Assembly: GCA_051659505.1 (NCBI GenBank)
Contig: JBOFOQ010000073.1
Coordinates: 3,275 to 67,274, forward strand
Source: JAGNZR01 sp051659505
Lineage (GTDB): Bacteria; Fusobacteriota; Fusobacteriia; Fusobacteriales; Fusobacteriaceae
DNA: 64,000 bases
Reading direction: 5' to 3'
The position numbers were made by a program, and so were the translations under genes. Under the pieces are notes generated by a model. It did no database searches. It had not been told where the DNA came from and saw only the letters and a program-made list of their open reading frames with translations. This document shows, in pieces, positions 45,178-52,511 of this stretch; position 1 is the first letter of the stretch, and each line of letters starts with the position of its first letter.

Positions 45178-46377
45178 TTAGTTCCTTTCTTTTTTTATTA
45201 ACGGTATTTTTTCCTCATTATAGTGAGAAATCATTTTATAGATAAAAGAACATTTTTCATTAAAATTTAATAATTCTCTTTCTTCCTCTGAGAGTTCTTT
45301 CGTTATATTTTTTAAACTTGTTATTATTTTAGGTAAGTTTATCTCATTTTCCTTTCTTTCTTTTTTTAGTTGAGAAAGATATTTTTGTCCATTTTCTGAA
45401 AATCCTAAAACTCGAACATAAGGAATTTTTTCTTTTACATTTTTTGTTAATTCCTCACTTATACCAAGAAGAATATGAATCAATACTCTTTGAATTCTAC
45501 CTTTAGTATATCTTTTTGTCATTAAATTTTCAAAAAATTCTTCAAAGCATGAATATTTAAGTGCACACTGATATAACCTGTTCTCTAATCCAGTTTCAAC
45601 ATCTTGTACTTTACTTAATTTCGAATAATTATTTATTATTTCATATCTAATTAAAAAATAAAAATCTTTAAGCTCAATTATTTTTTTTTCTTCTACTTTT
45701 TCTTTTATTATTGAGTAACTTTCTTTAGGAATATATTTTTCTATATTTTCCATATTAAATATTTTCTTTCTAATTCCTGTTGCACTTGCAATATTTTCAC
45801 TTACTGCTATATCATTGTATTCTACACCAATTCTAGATATACACTTCATAGCTATTCTATTTTTTAATTTTAATTCTGCTTTTATATACTCAATACCTAA
45901 TATATCATTAGATTTTATCTCTATATTTGGAAATATATCTTTTAGACTATTTGTGTACGCTACAGGATATGATTTTCCTTGTTTTAATTCAGAAAGTAAT
46001 TTTTCTTTAAATTCCAAACTTTCTTCTACTAAAGAAATTTTTTTTAATTTTTCAATATCCCCATATTCAGAACCAAAAACAATTGAACTTACTCCAAGTG
46101 AGTTTAAAATTCCCACAGCTCCAATAGAAAAAACTTCTGCATTTTGTGTCGAATAAAAACTAGGTAACTCTAATACTATATCAACTCCATTCTCAAGTGC
46201 CATTTTTGCCTTTGTCCATCTATCTAAAAAAGAGGGTTCGCCCCGTTGAACATAATCACCACTCATTACAGCAACAACAATATCACAACCTGATTCTTTC
46301 TTAGCTTTTTCCAAATGATGCTTATGACCGTTATGAAAAGGATTATACTCTACTATCACTCCAACCGCTTTTAACAT
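45178..46377 (-). CDS. tmcAL: tRNA(Met) cytidine acetate ligase TmcAL (YlbM)
   Basis: 399 aa nucleotidyltransferase-fold protein. It begins AVGVIVEYNPFHNGHKHHLE with the HxGH motif, then MSGDYVQRGEPSFLDRWTKAKMAL and VLELPSFYSTQNAEVFSIGAVGIL, the TmcAL/YlbM hallmarks. It makes ac4C34 in elongator tRNA(Met) from acetate and ATP. The ATG directly follows the coaX stop codon. Confidence 0.95.
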   Translation of the reverse strand: MLKAVGVIVEYNPFHNGHKHHLEKAKKESGCDIVVAVMSGDYVQRGEPSFLDRWTKAKMALENGVDIVLELPSFYSTQNAEVFSIGAVGILNSLGVSSIVFGSEYGDIEKLKKISLVEESLEFKEKLLSELKQGKSYPVAYTNSLKDIFPNIEIKSNDILGIEYIKAELKLKNRIAMKCISRIGVEYNDIAVSENIASATGIRKKIFNMENIEKYIPKESYSIIKEKVEEKKIIELKDFYFLIRYEIINNYSKLSKVQDVETGLENRLYQCALKYSCFEEFFENLMTKRYTKGRIQRVLIHILLGISEELTKNVKEKIPYVRVLGFSENGQKYLSQLKKERKENEINLPKIITSLKNITKELSEEERELLNFNEKCSFIYKMISHYNEEKIPLIKKERN

Positions 46378-47160
46378 TTAACTTCTCTCTTTATTTTCAT
46401 TTAGTTGATAAAGAGTATACAGACCTTTTATACTCAGTTCTGAGTCATATACGTCAATTTCTTCTATTTCTGCTGATAAAATCTTTCCCAGTCCACCAGT
46501 TGCAATAATAAAAGGGGTCTCTACCACTTCTTTTATTTTTTTTATTATATGCTTTATTTGACCAGCATATCCATAAAATACTCCTGCTTGTATCTGTTCA
46601 CTTGTATTTTTACCTAAAATACTTTCTGGAGTACTAAACTTTACCTTTGGCAGTTTTGCTGTATTTCCAAAAAGTGCATTTATTGACATTTCAATACCTG
46701 GAAGTATACCTCCACCTATATAAACACCATCTTTTAATACTTCATATGTTGTTGCCGTTCCTAAGTCAAAAATAACTAAGTTTTTTTCTTTATATTCACT
46801 TATAGCCTGTACAATATCTATTATTCTATCTGCACCAAACCCTGAATAGTTCATTCCCACCTCAAATTTAAAAGGAAGATTTAAATTTAAATCTACTATT
46901 ATAGGTTCTATATTAAAATATTTTTTTCCTAAAAAATTGAAAATATTAATAAGACTAGGCACAACTGAAGCTACTATTATCCCTTTAATAGACTTTACAT
47001 CTATTAAATTAAACTTTGAAATATTTCTTAAATATGAAAAGTATTCATCCTCTGTCATTTTTTCATTAGAAGCCACTCTAAAGCTCAGTAATACTTCCCC
47101 ACAATCATTTAATATCCCCGTTACAACATGAGTGTTTCCCACATCAATAGCTAAAATCAA
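46378..47160 (-). CDS. coaX: Type III pantothenate kinase
   Basis: 260 aa ASKHA-fold kinase, first step of CoA synthesis. LAIDVGNTHVVTG is the phosphate-binding start; NYSGFGADRIID, DLGTATTYEVL and YIGGGILPGIEMS complete the CoaX set. Start codon is TTG with a strong GGAGGAG upstream, and no ATG fits better. First gene of its operon. Confidence 0.95.
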   Translation of the reverse strand: MILAIDVGNTHVVTGILNDCGEVLLSFRVASNEKMTEDEYFSYLRNISKFNLIDVKSIKGIIVASVVPSLINIFNFLGKKYFNIEPIIVDLNLNLPFKFEVGMNYSGFGADRIIDIVQAISEYKEKNLVIFDLGTATTYEVLKDGVYIGGGILPGIEMSINALFGNTAKLPKVKFSTPESILGKNTSEQIQAGVFYGYAGQIKHIIKKIKEVVETPFIIATGGLGKILSAEIEEIDVYDSELSIKGLYTLYQLNENKERS

Positions 47161-47199
47161 TTTTCTCCTCCTAAACTTACATCTTTAGAATTATTTAAG

Positions 47200-47216
47200 T
47201 ATAGTTAACTATAACA
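47200..47216 (-). promoter_or_regulatory. coaX promoter with 14-bp palindrome
   Basis: Minus strand TGTTATAGT (47216-47208), an extended -10. A perfect palindrome TATAGTTAACTATA (47200-47213) covers this -10 and could be an operator. No good -35. Confidence 0.45.
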
Positions 47217-47255
47217 TTTTATAGAGTAAAAATAAAGAAGAAAATAATAATGAAA

Positions 47256-47294
47256 AAATGATTTTACTTTGAACTATTCAAAATAAAATCATTT
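47256..47294 (-). terminator. Terminator after the 47304 gene
   Basis: Long near-perfect stem (about 18 bp, left arm 47256-47273, right arm 47277-47294) with a 3-base loop and T-run on the minus strand. Confidence 0.88.
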
Positions 47295-47303
47295 CTATAA
47301 TTT

Positions 47304-47888
47304 TTATTTTATATTTTTTATAAAATTATAATTTGATAAAGAAGATTTCAAATATTTATTTTGTTCGTAATAATTTCCTGGATATAATTTTTTAGCTTCT
47401 TTCTCAAAGTGATTCATAACTTCTTTAGGAATCAGCGAATTTTTAATTAAAGCTTCTACTTCCTCTTTATATTTCATATTTTTTTCTTTTTCAAGTTCTC
47501 TTATTTTTTCGCTAGAAATTATATAATCAATTTTCTCATTAACTTTTTTCTCTATATCAATTTTATTTTCTTTATAAAGAACTATCTCTTCTAATAATTT
47601 TATATATTGTTTAGTAAAATTATTAGGATAATTTTTTCCTAATTTATTCAATATTTTTTCTTGTTCTTTTTCTAATAAACCGCTTTGCTCTAATTCTTTA
47701 TATATATTCCCATAAGCATTTTTCTGCTCAGAAACAAATTCATACATTGAAGCTTTTTCATCAGGTTCTGAGAAAATTCTTCTCGCCTGATTTGTAATTT
47801 TTTTTTCAATATCATCAGGAATTTCCAAGGAAAAGCCATAACTAAATAATAAACATGTAGTGCACAATAATAGTGTTTTTACTTTCAT
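47304..47888 (-). CDS. Secreted helical protein of unknown function
   Basis: 194 aa from the ATG at 47888, after a GGGGAG site. The signal peptide (MKVKTLLLCTTCLLFSYGFS) is followed by an almost wholly helical, Lys/Glu-rich mature part with YPNNFTKQYIK and YPGNYYEQNKYLK resembling each other, which hints at an internal repeat of about 115-120 residues. No family recognised. It lies downstream of OMP1 with a terminator between and only a doubtful promoter, so it is probably expressed by read-through. A periplasmic chaperone role for the OMPs is possible but unsupported. Confidence 0.65.
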   Translation of the reverse strand: MKVKTLLLCTTCLLFSYGFSLEIPDDIEKKITNQARRIFSEPDEKASMYEFVSEQKNAYGNIYKELEQSGLLEKEQEKILNKLGKNYPNNFTKQYIKLLEEIVLYKENKIDIEKKVNEKIDYIISSEKIRELEKEKNMKYKEEVEALIKNSLIPKEVMNHFEKEAKKLYPGNYYEQNKYLKSSLSNYNFIKNIK

Positions 47889-47918
47889 TTTTATTCTCCC
47901 CATTATAAAACATCAGAT

Positions 47919-47960
47919 AAAAGGGGAAATCTATCTTAAAATTCTAGATTATCCCCTTTT
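47919..47960 (-). terminator. Terminator after OMP1
   Basis: Stem of about 15 bp with one bulge (AAAAGGGGA... pairing with ...TCCCCTTTT), 11-base loop, 19 bases past the OMP1 stop. Confidence 0.85.
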
Positions 47961-47979
47961 GATATTTTTATTTATTTAT

Positions 47980-49041
47980 TTAAAATGTAGCTTTAAATCC
48001 TGCTCCTGCCATAGGTCTCCAAGTCCAACCTTGAGCTGAGCTTACAGCAATTTCATTAAAGTTTCTATATTCTGCTCCTGCATACATAAATACACCTAAG
48101 CTATTATTAACTTTATGATCTACTCTTAAGTCTAGTTCTGCATAATATTCATAGTACTCTTGAGCTTTTCCAGCTTTATTTTTATATTCATAATTACCAT
48201 AGTCATCCAGTCCACCTGTAAATCCAAAACTTAATTTTTGATTCTCATCCATTGATTTTGCAAGCGTCCATCTGTTACTTAAATAAAATTCAGTTGTAAA
48301 ATCATTAGCTTGCTTGTAGTCTCTATTAAACTCAGCAACAGTTCCGTAGTTATCATTATTATAATAAGCGTTCCAATCAAATACAAAGCCTAAAGGTAAA
48401 GCCCAACTCGTATATAGATCTGCTCCGTATCTCATGTAATTGTTCGTATCCCCTGCTTCACTTTTAACATATCTAACTTTTGGAGCAAATGAAAAACTAC
48501 TATTTTTAAACCATTCTGGGGTCCATGACATATATTCTGAAAATTGTAATTCTAAATAAGCTGTTCCTCTTTTAAAATTCGAATTTCCATCTTTATAAGC
48601 TCTCTGCTCATAATGTAATTGAGTTTTAATACCAATTTTACTATCTAGTAAATTACCCAAATCATGCCACCATCTTAAATCAGCTCTTATTCTATCTCCA
48701 GTTGTTGTTTGATTCGTCTCTGCAGAGCTTAGAGTATCATAAGCTCTTGTTCTAAAGTAAAATTCATCTTTTTCAGTTAAAGATAAACTTCCTGTTAGCT
48801 CTGTTCTTGTATAATTTCCTGAAACAGATTTATGTTCTCCCTTAGAGTAATATTTACTCTGAAGTCTTATCCAGCCAGTAGATTTAAATTCAGATGTTTT
48901 TTCCAGCATAGACTCTTCTATCATTACTTCCTCAATCATTACTGGCTCTTCTACCATTACTGGTTGAACTACAACTTCTTTTGCACTTGCCACTGCTGAT
49001 ACTACTAATATTGATCCTAATACCATTCCTAACCTTTTCAT
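47980..49041 (-). CDS. Outer-membrane beta-barrel protein (OMP1)
   Basis: 353 aa from the ATG at 49041 (GGGAGGAG upstream); the longer frame would run through the promoter. The signal peptide MKRLGMVLGSILVVSAVASA is cut before KEVVV. A low-complexity acidic segment follows (about 25-48, repeats of PVMVEE/VMIEE), then a barrel with alternating aromatic strands ending KATF, a C-terminal Phe as needed for BAM insertion. Closest relative in view is OMP2 at 49240: near-identical signal peptide, same acidic linker and same ending (WxWRPMAGAGFKATF against WRWQPLAYASMNVKF). A porin role is likely but substrate is unknown. A Fur-box-like site lies at its promoter. Confidence 0.82.
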   Translation of the reverse strand: MKRLGMVLGSILVVSAVASAKEVVVQPVMVEEPVMIEEVMIEESMLEKTSEFKSTGWIRLQSKYYSKGEHKSVSGNYTRTELTGSLSLTEKDEFYFRTRAYDTLSSAETNQTTTGDRIRADLRWWHDLGNLLDSKIGIKTQLHYEQRAYKDGNSNFKRGTAYLELQFSEYMSWTPEWFKNSSFSFAPKVRYVKSEAGDTNNYMRYGADLYTSWALPLGFVFDWNAYYNNDNYGTVAEFNRDYKQANDFTTEFYLSNRWTLAKSMDENQKLSFGFTGGLDDYGNYEYKNKAGKAQEYYEYYAELDLRVDHKVNNSLGVFMYAGAEYRNFNEIAVSSAQGWTWRPMAGAGFKATF

Positions 49042-49113
49042 AATTTTCTCCTCCCTAACTTTTAAACAAAATATTCTGTCAAGTAATTTTAAAACATATC
49101 TAAAATATATGTT

Positions 49114-49132
49114 TTTACTGATTATCATTAGT
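49114..49132 (-). promoter_or_regulatory. Fur-box-like operator at OMP1 promoter
   Basis: On the minus strand the 19-mer ACTAATGATAATCAGTAAA matches 14 of 19 bases of the Fur consensus GATAATGATAATCATTATC, including the unbroken core TAATGATAATCA. It overlaps the -10 and the start point, a typical repressor position. Confidence 0.55.
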
Positions 49133-49157
49133 ATAACATATAATTATGGAATTTCAA
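49130..49157 (-). promoter_or_regulatory. OMP1 promoter
   Basis: Minus strand TTGAAA (49157-49152), 16-base spacer ending TGT, TATACT (49135-49130). The string TTATATGTTATA is shared with the OMP2 promoter. Leader about 82 bases. Confidence 0.7.
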
Positions 49158-49188
49158 TCTTTTTTATTTTTTTTATAAAATAAAAAAA

Positions 49189-49220
49189 ATCCACTCTTTC
49201 ACATAAAGGAAAAAGTGGAT
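49189..49220 (-). terminator. Terminator after OMP2
   Basis: 12-bp stem with one mismatch (ATCCACTCTTTC against GAAAAAGTGGAT), 8-base loop, eight-base T-run on the minus strand, 19 bases past the OMP2 stop. Confidence 0.85.
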
Positions 49221-49239
49221 CTTATTTATTTTTTAATTA

Positions 49240-50346
49240 TTAGAATTTAACATTCATAGATGCGTATGCAAGTGGTTGCCATCTCCAGTTAGATGCACCT
49301 GATTGTGCAGTTCTATTCCAGTTTCTGTACTCTGCTCCAGCTCCTGTTTTCATTGATAAAGCTTCTGTTAAGCTATATGTTAAAGATACATCCATTGTTG
49401 TATAAAGACTGTATGCTTCTTTACCTGTTGTCGCTACCGTCATATTAATGGGATCAATAGCTACACGCTTATATTGATTCATTGTGTATGCATCATATCC
49501 ACCTTCAAAATTAAAGTCTACTTTATAAGTATCTCCAGTGTATATATTTAAAGTCTTATATAAATAAAGTTCCCATATTGCTTCAAATTCTTTCTTTTCT
49601 GTTTCTAATTTTCCATTTTTCATTTCTGTTGCAAATTCGTCATTATACATGTTGTAATTTAAATATAAATTATTTTCCCATGTAAATCCTAATGGTAAGT
49701 TACCAGTTAAGTATAAATCTGTTCCAAATGTGTTTGTATAATTTTCTTTAGCTAAATCTGAAAACTTATATTTAGGTGCTATTGTAACCATATCTAAAAT
49801 TCCACCTTCATTTCTATAAGGTGTTACTCTTAGTTGGTACTCATATGTTTCTTTATTGTCAGAATGATCTCTGAACTCTACTCTTGATGTTAACATTTCT
49901 GAATGATCATAGTATGCTCTTAATCTTGTATCTGTTCCTGCTTTTGAGTCTTTATTAGGAACTCTAGAATTATCTGTTCTTTCTAAATTATTGTAATCCC
50001 TTACTCTTCCTTCTAATTTAAACTTTTCTGTAGCTTGAACACCAAAACTTGTTTGTAGTCTTGAGTATTTGTTTGCTCCTCTGTTCCACTCATCTTGAGT
50101 TGAATTTTTTACAGAACCAGTTTTAGAAATTTTATCATTTTGCCCTTCTGTATCTCCATAACCTCTGTACTCTAACCCAACATATCCAGTAGGTTTAAAA
50201 GCTGCCATTACTACTGGCTCTTCAACCATAACTTCTTCTACCATTACTGGCTCTTCAATTATTACTGGTTGCGCTACAACTTCTTTTGCACTTGCTACTG
50301 CTGATACTACTAAAATTGATCCTAACAACATTGCTAATCTCTTCAT
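49240..50346 (-). CDS. Outer-membrane beta-barrel protein (OMP2)
   Basis: 368 aa. Signal peptide MKRLAMLLGSILVVSAVASA, acidic repeat linker (about 25-47, EEPVMVEEVMVEEPVV), then a barrel rich in alternating Tyr/Thr strands and ending MNVKF with a terminal Phe. Paralogue of OMP1 immediately downstream on the same strand; the bodies have diverged far more than the signal peptides. Its own promoter, a leader of about 175 bases, and its own terminator. Likely a porin; solute unknown. It lacks the Fur-like site. ATG with GGGGAGAG. Confidence 0.82.
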   Translation of the reverse strand: MKRLAMLLGSILVVSAVASAKEVVAQPVIIEEPVMVEEVMVEEPVVMAAFKPTGYVGLEYRGYGDTEGQNDKISKTGSVKNSTQDEWNRGANKYSRLQTSFGVQATEKFKLEGRVRDYNNLERTDNSRVPNKDSKAGTDTRLRAYYDHSEMLTSRVEFRDHSDNKETYEYQLRVTPYRNEGGILDMVTIAPKYKFSDLAKENYTNTFGTDLYLTGNLPLGFTWENNLYLNYNMYNDEFATEMKNGKLETEKKEFEAIWELYLYKTLNIYTGDTYKVDFNFEGGYDAYTMNQYKRVAIDPINMTVATTGKEAYSLYTTMDVSLTYSLTEALSMKTGAGAEYRNWNRTAQSGASNWRWQPLAYASMNVKF

Positions 50347-50367
50347 TTTTCTCTCCCCTTTTTTCTA

Positions 50368-50394
50368 AGTATTAAAATAAATTATCTTAATACT
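50368..50394 (-). promoter_or_regulatory. Hairpin in OMP2 leader next to ribosome binding site
   Basis: AGTATTAA and TTAATACT arms with extra A/T pairing, 27 bases in all, ending about 10 bases before the GGGGAGAG site. It could stabilise the mRNA or control translation; function is inferred only. Confidence 0.45.
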
Positions 50395-50526
50395 AGATTT
50401 TTTTTTATAAAACACTTTTTTAACTATATTAATCTTTTCTCTCTTTAATAACAAGAAAAGAAATTAACCTAAACACTTTTATAATTTTTAAAATATAACG
50501 CACTATTTTCTTTTACTACCACAGTA

Positions 50527-50554
50527 ATTATAACATATAATAAAAAAATATCAA
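50527..50554 (-). promoter_or_regulatory. OMP2 promoter
   Basis: Minus strand TTGATA (50554-50549), 16-base spacer ending TGT, TATAAT (50532-50527). Just downstream lies the palindrome-like TTACTGTGGTAGTAA, a possible operator. The stretch 50347-50664 holds this promoter, the leader and the rpsI terminator, and no gene. Confidence 0.72.
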
Positions 50555-50621
50555 CAGTTTTTATTATATTTTTTAACTTTTTTTATTTTAATTAAAAAAT
50601 AACGATTTTATAGATAAAAAA

Positions 50622-50647
50622 CCCCACAAACATTTTAGCTTGTGAGG
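50622..50647 (-). terminator. Terminator after rpsI
   Basis: 8-bp stem with one G-U pair (CCTCACAA with TTGTGGGG on the minus strand), then TTTTTT, 17 bases past the rpsI stop. Confidence 0.82.
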
Positions 50648-50664
50648 TTGTAATTTTATTGTAA

Positions 50665-51063
50665 TTATCTTTTTGAGAATTGAGAAGATTTTCTTGCTTT
50701 TTTCTTTCCGAATTTCTTTCTCTCTACCATTCTTGAGTCTCTAGTTAAGAATCCTGCTTCTCTTAAAGCTGGCTTAAGAGTTTCATCAGATACTAGTAAA
50801 GCTCTAGCTACACCGTGTCTAATTGCTCCAGCTTGTCCTGAATTTCCTCCACCTTTAACATTAACTTTAATTCCAAACTTATTTAAGCTCTCTGTTAATA
50901 CTAATGGTTGTTCAGCTATTCTAGATAAGATATCTCTTCCTCCAAAATACTCTTTCATAGTTTTTCCGTTTATTTCAATCCCGTTACCACCTGGGATAAG
51001 TCTTACTCTTGCTACAGAAGTCTTTCTTCTTCCTGTTCCTAAATATTGAATCATCTCTGCCAC
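50665..51063 (-). CDS. rpsI: 30S ribosomal protein S9
   Basis: 132 aa, starts MAEMIQYLGTGRRKTSVARVRL and ends KKFGKKKARKSSQFSKR, the universal S9 tail that reaches the P-site. GTG start with AGGAGGG upstream; an ATG at codon 4 is also in frame. 19 bases after rplM, the usual L13-S9 operon. Confidence 0.97.
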   Translation of the reverse strand: MAEMIQYLGTGRRKTSVARVRLIPGGNGIEINGKTMKEYFGGRDILSRIAEQPLVLTESLNKFGIKVNVKGGGNSGQAGAIRHGVARALLVSDETLKPALREAGFLTRDSRMVERKKFGKKKARKSSQFSKR

Positions 51064-51082
51064 TGTATTCCCTCCTAATTAA

Positions 51083-51517
51083 TTAAAGTACAGCCTTAGC
51101 TGGTTTTTGAGCTGTATGAGTATGTTCTGCTCCTACAAATACTCTTAGTCTTGTTAATTGGTCTGCTCCTAATTTATTCTTTGGAAGCATTCTTCTAACA
51201 GCTAACATTAAAGCCTCTTCAGGTCTTTTTTCTAAAATTTCACCAAGAGTTCTTTCTTTTAATCCACCTGGGAAACCAGAGTGACTATAATATTTTTTAT
51301 CAGTTAACTTTTTACCAGTTACTGCTATTAATTCTATATTAGTAATTACAACGAAATCTCCTCCGTCAATATGTGGAGTATAAGTTACTTTGTTTTTACC
51401 CATTAATTTCTTAGCTATTTCTGCAGCTAATCTTCCTAATATTTGTCCTTGTGCATCGTAGTGGTACCAATCTCTAACGACATCTTCTTTTCTCTGCATA
51501 AAAGTATATTTTTTCAT
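51083..51517 (-). CDS. rplM: 50S ribosomal protein L13
   Basis: 144 aa from the ATG at 51517, MKKYTFMQRKEDVVRDWYHYDAQGQILGRLA, with TAGGAGG upstream. The longer open frame is the structured 5' leader. GKNKVTYTPHIDGGDFVVITN and YYSHSGFPGGLKE are L13 hallmarks. First gene of the L13-S9 operon. Confidence 0.97.
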   Translation of the reverse strand: MKKYTFMQRKEDVVRDWYHYDAQGQILGRLAAEIAKKLMGKNKVTYTPHIDGGDFVVITNIELIAVTGKKLTDKKYYSHSGFPGGLKERTLGEILEKRPEEALMLAVRRMLPKNKLGADQLTRLRVFVGAEHTHTAQKPAKAVL

Positions 51518-51533
51518 TTTTCCTCCTAATTTA

Positions 51534-51579
51534 GTTATATTTCCTTTCAATATAACGCAACGGTCCTTTGTGGGAAAGG
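51534..51579 (-). promoter_or_regulatory. Structured rplM leader (two hairpins)
   Basis: Hairpin one: 8-bp perfect stem GTTATATT/AATATAAC (51534-51556) with a 7-base loop, 17 bases before the ATG. Hairpin two: CCTTT/AAAGG (51565-51579) with a 5-base loop. L13 operons in other bacteria carry autoregulatory leaders, so this may bind L13; no close match is claimed. Confidence 0.45.
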
Positions 51580-51629
51580 TTAAATTAGTGCTTTTATATT
51601 GGTAATGATTTTTTTCTAACAACCTAATT

Positions 51630-51658
51630 ATTATATCACATTTTATAAAGTATTACAA
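51630..51658 (-). promoter_or_regulatory. Promoter for rplM-rpsI
   Basis: Minus strand TTGTAA (51658-51653), 17-base spacer ending TGA, TATAAT (51635-51630): extended -10. Leader about 105 bases. Confidence 0.7.
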
Positions 51659-51688
51659 TATAAATATTAAGTTATTATATTTTTTTTA

Positions 51689-52420
51689 TTAATTTACAAG
51701 TTGTGGAGCCTCTTCTTCCTTTTCTTCTTGGTTCTTTTCTCCAATTTCCTCTTTGTTTTCTTCTGGTTTTGGAATTGGATTTCCATACATCCACTCCACT
51801 TGTCTTCTTACTCCAGTAAGGTCATATTCTTTTTCTTCTATTACTATTTTATCATTTTCTGGCATAGGTATATACCCTTCTTCAAGAGCTACATTTTTGT
51901 CCAATGAAATTTGAATTTTAACTATTTTTTCAGGATTATCAAGAGGTCTAAACTCAGTTTTAACAAGTTTTATTATCCCTTCTTCTGCTTTTAGTATTTC
52001 CTCTATCATTTCTGGAGTAAACTGTCTCTGTGGCGGATAATCAGCTATGAAAAGATTCGCACTTTCTAAAAAATTCACCTCTTTTCCATTTTTTTCAAAT
52101 ATATCAATAGTATAAATACCTCTATCTTTTATTAAAACCTTTTCTAAATCTAATATTTTCTTTCCAACACCAAAAGGATCAATCATTGGAACAAATTCAC
52201 CCATTGTTATAAGTTCATCTGTTGGAGAGTTTATTCTTATTTCAAAAACCACAGGTTTTAAAATTTTTTCAAATGTTAAGACTATTGAAAGGCTGTGTAA
52301 AGGATGTGGGTACACAGGTTGAATCATATTATCAAACATCCCTATACAATCTATTCCTCCTGGAATTTGTCCACTCATTTGTGCTTTATGTGCCACTATT
52401 ACACTTTTTAATTTTGCCAT
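51689..52420 (-). CDS. Unrecognised conserved-looking protein with acidic tail
   Basis: 243 aa from the ATG at 52420 (TGGAGG upstream). No signal peptide or membrane helix, so cytoplasmic. The N-terminal half is beta-rich (KLKSVIVAHKAQMSGQIPGGIDCIGMFDNMIQPVYPHPLHSLSIVL...FEIRINSPTDELITMGEF), somewhat like the DUF6941 type of beta-sandwich, but I cannot confirm it. The last 30 residues are almost all Glu, Lys, Pro and Gln. It has its own promoter and sits between ispA and rplM. Confidence 0.6.
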   Translation of the reverse strand: MAKLKSVIVAHKAQMSGQIPGGIDCIGMFDNMIQPVYPHPLHSLSIVLTFEKILKPVVFEIRINSPTDELITMGEFVPMIDPFGVGKKILDLEKVLIKDRGIYTIDIFEKNGKEVNFLESANLFIADYPPQRQFTPEMIEEILKAEEGIIKLVKTEFRPLDNPEKIVKIQISLDKNVALEEGYIPMPENDKIVIEEKEYDLTGVRRQVEWMYGNPIPKPEENKEEIGEKNQEEKEEEAPQLVN

Positions 52421-52463
52421 GTTTCCTCCATTTATTCTTTGTTTTATTAATATTTTTATTATC

Positions 52464-52493
52464 ATAATAAACTATTTCAACTCATATTGTCAA
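52464..52493 (-). promoter_or_regulatory. Promoter for the 51689 gene
   Basis: Minus strand consensus TTGACA (52493-52488), 18-base spacer, TATTAT (52469-52464), just past the ispA stop. Confidence 0.62.
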
Positions 52494-52511
52494 GATAAAA
52501 GAACTTCTAGT

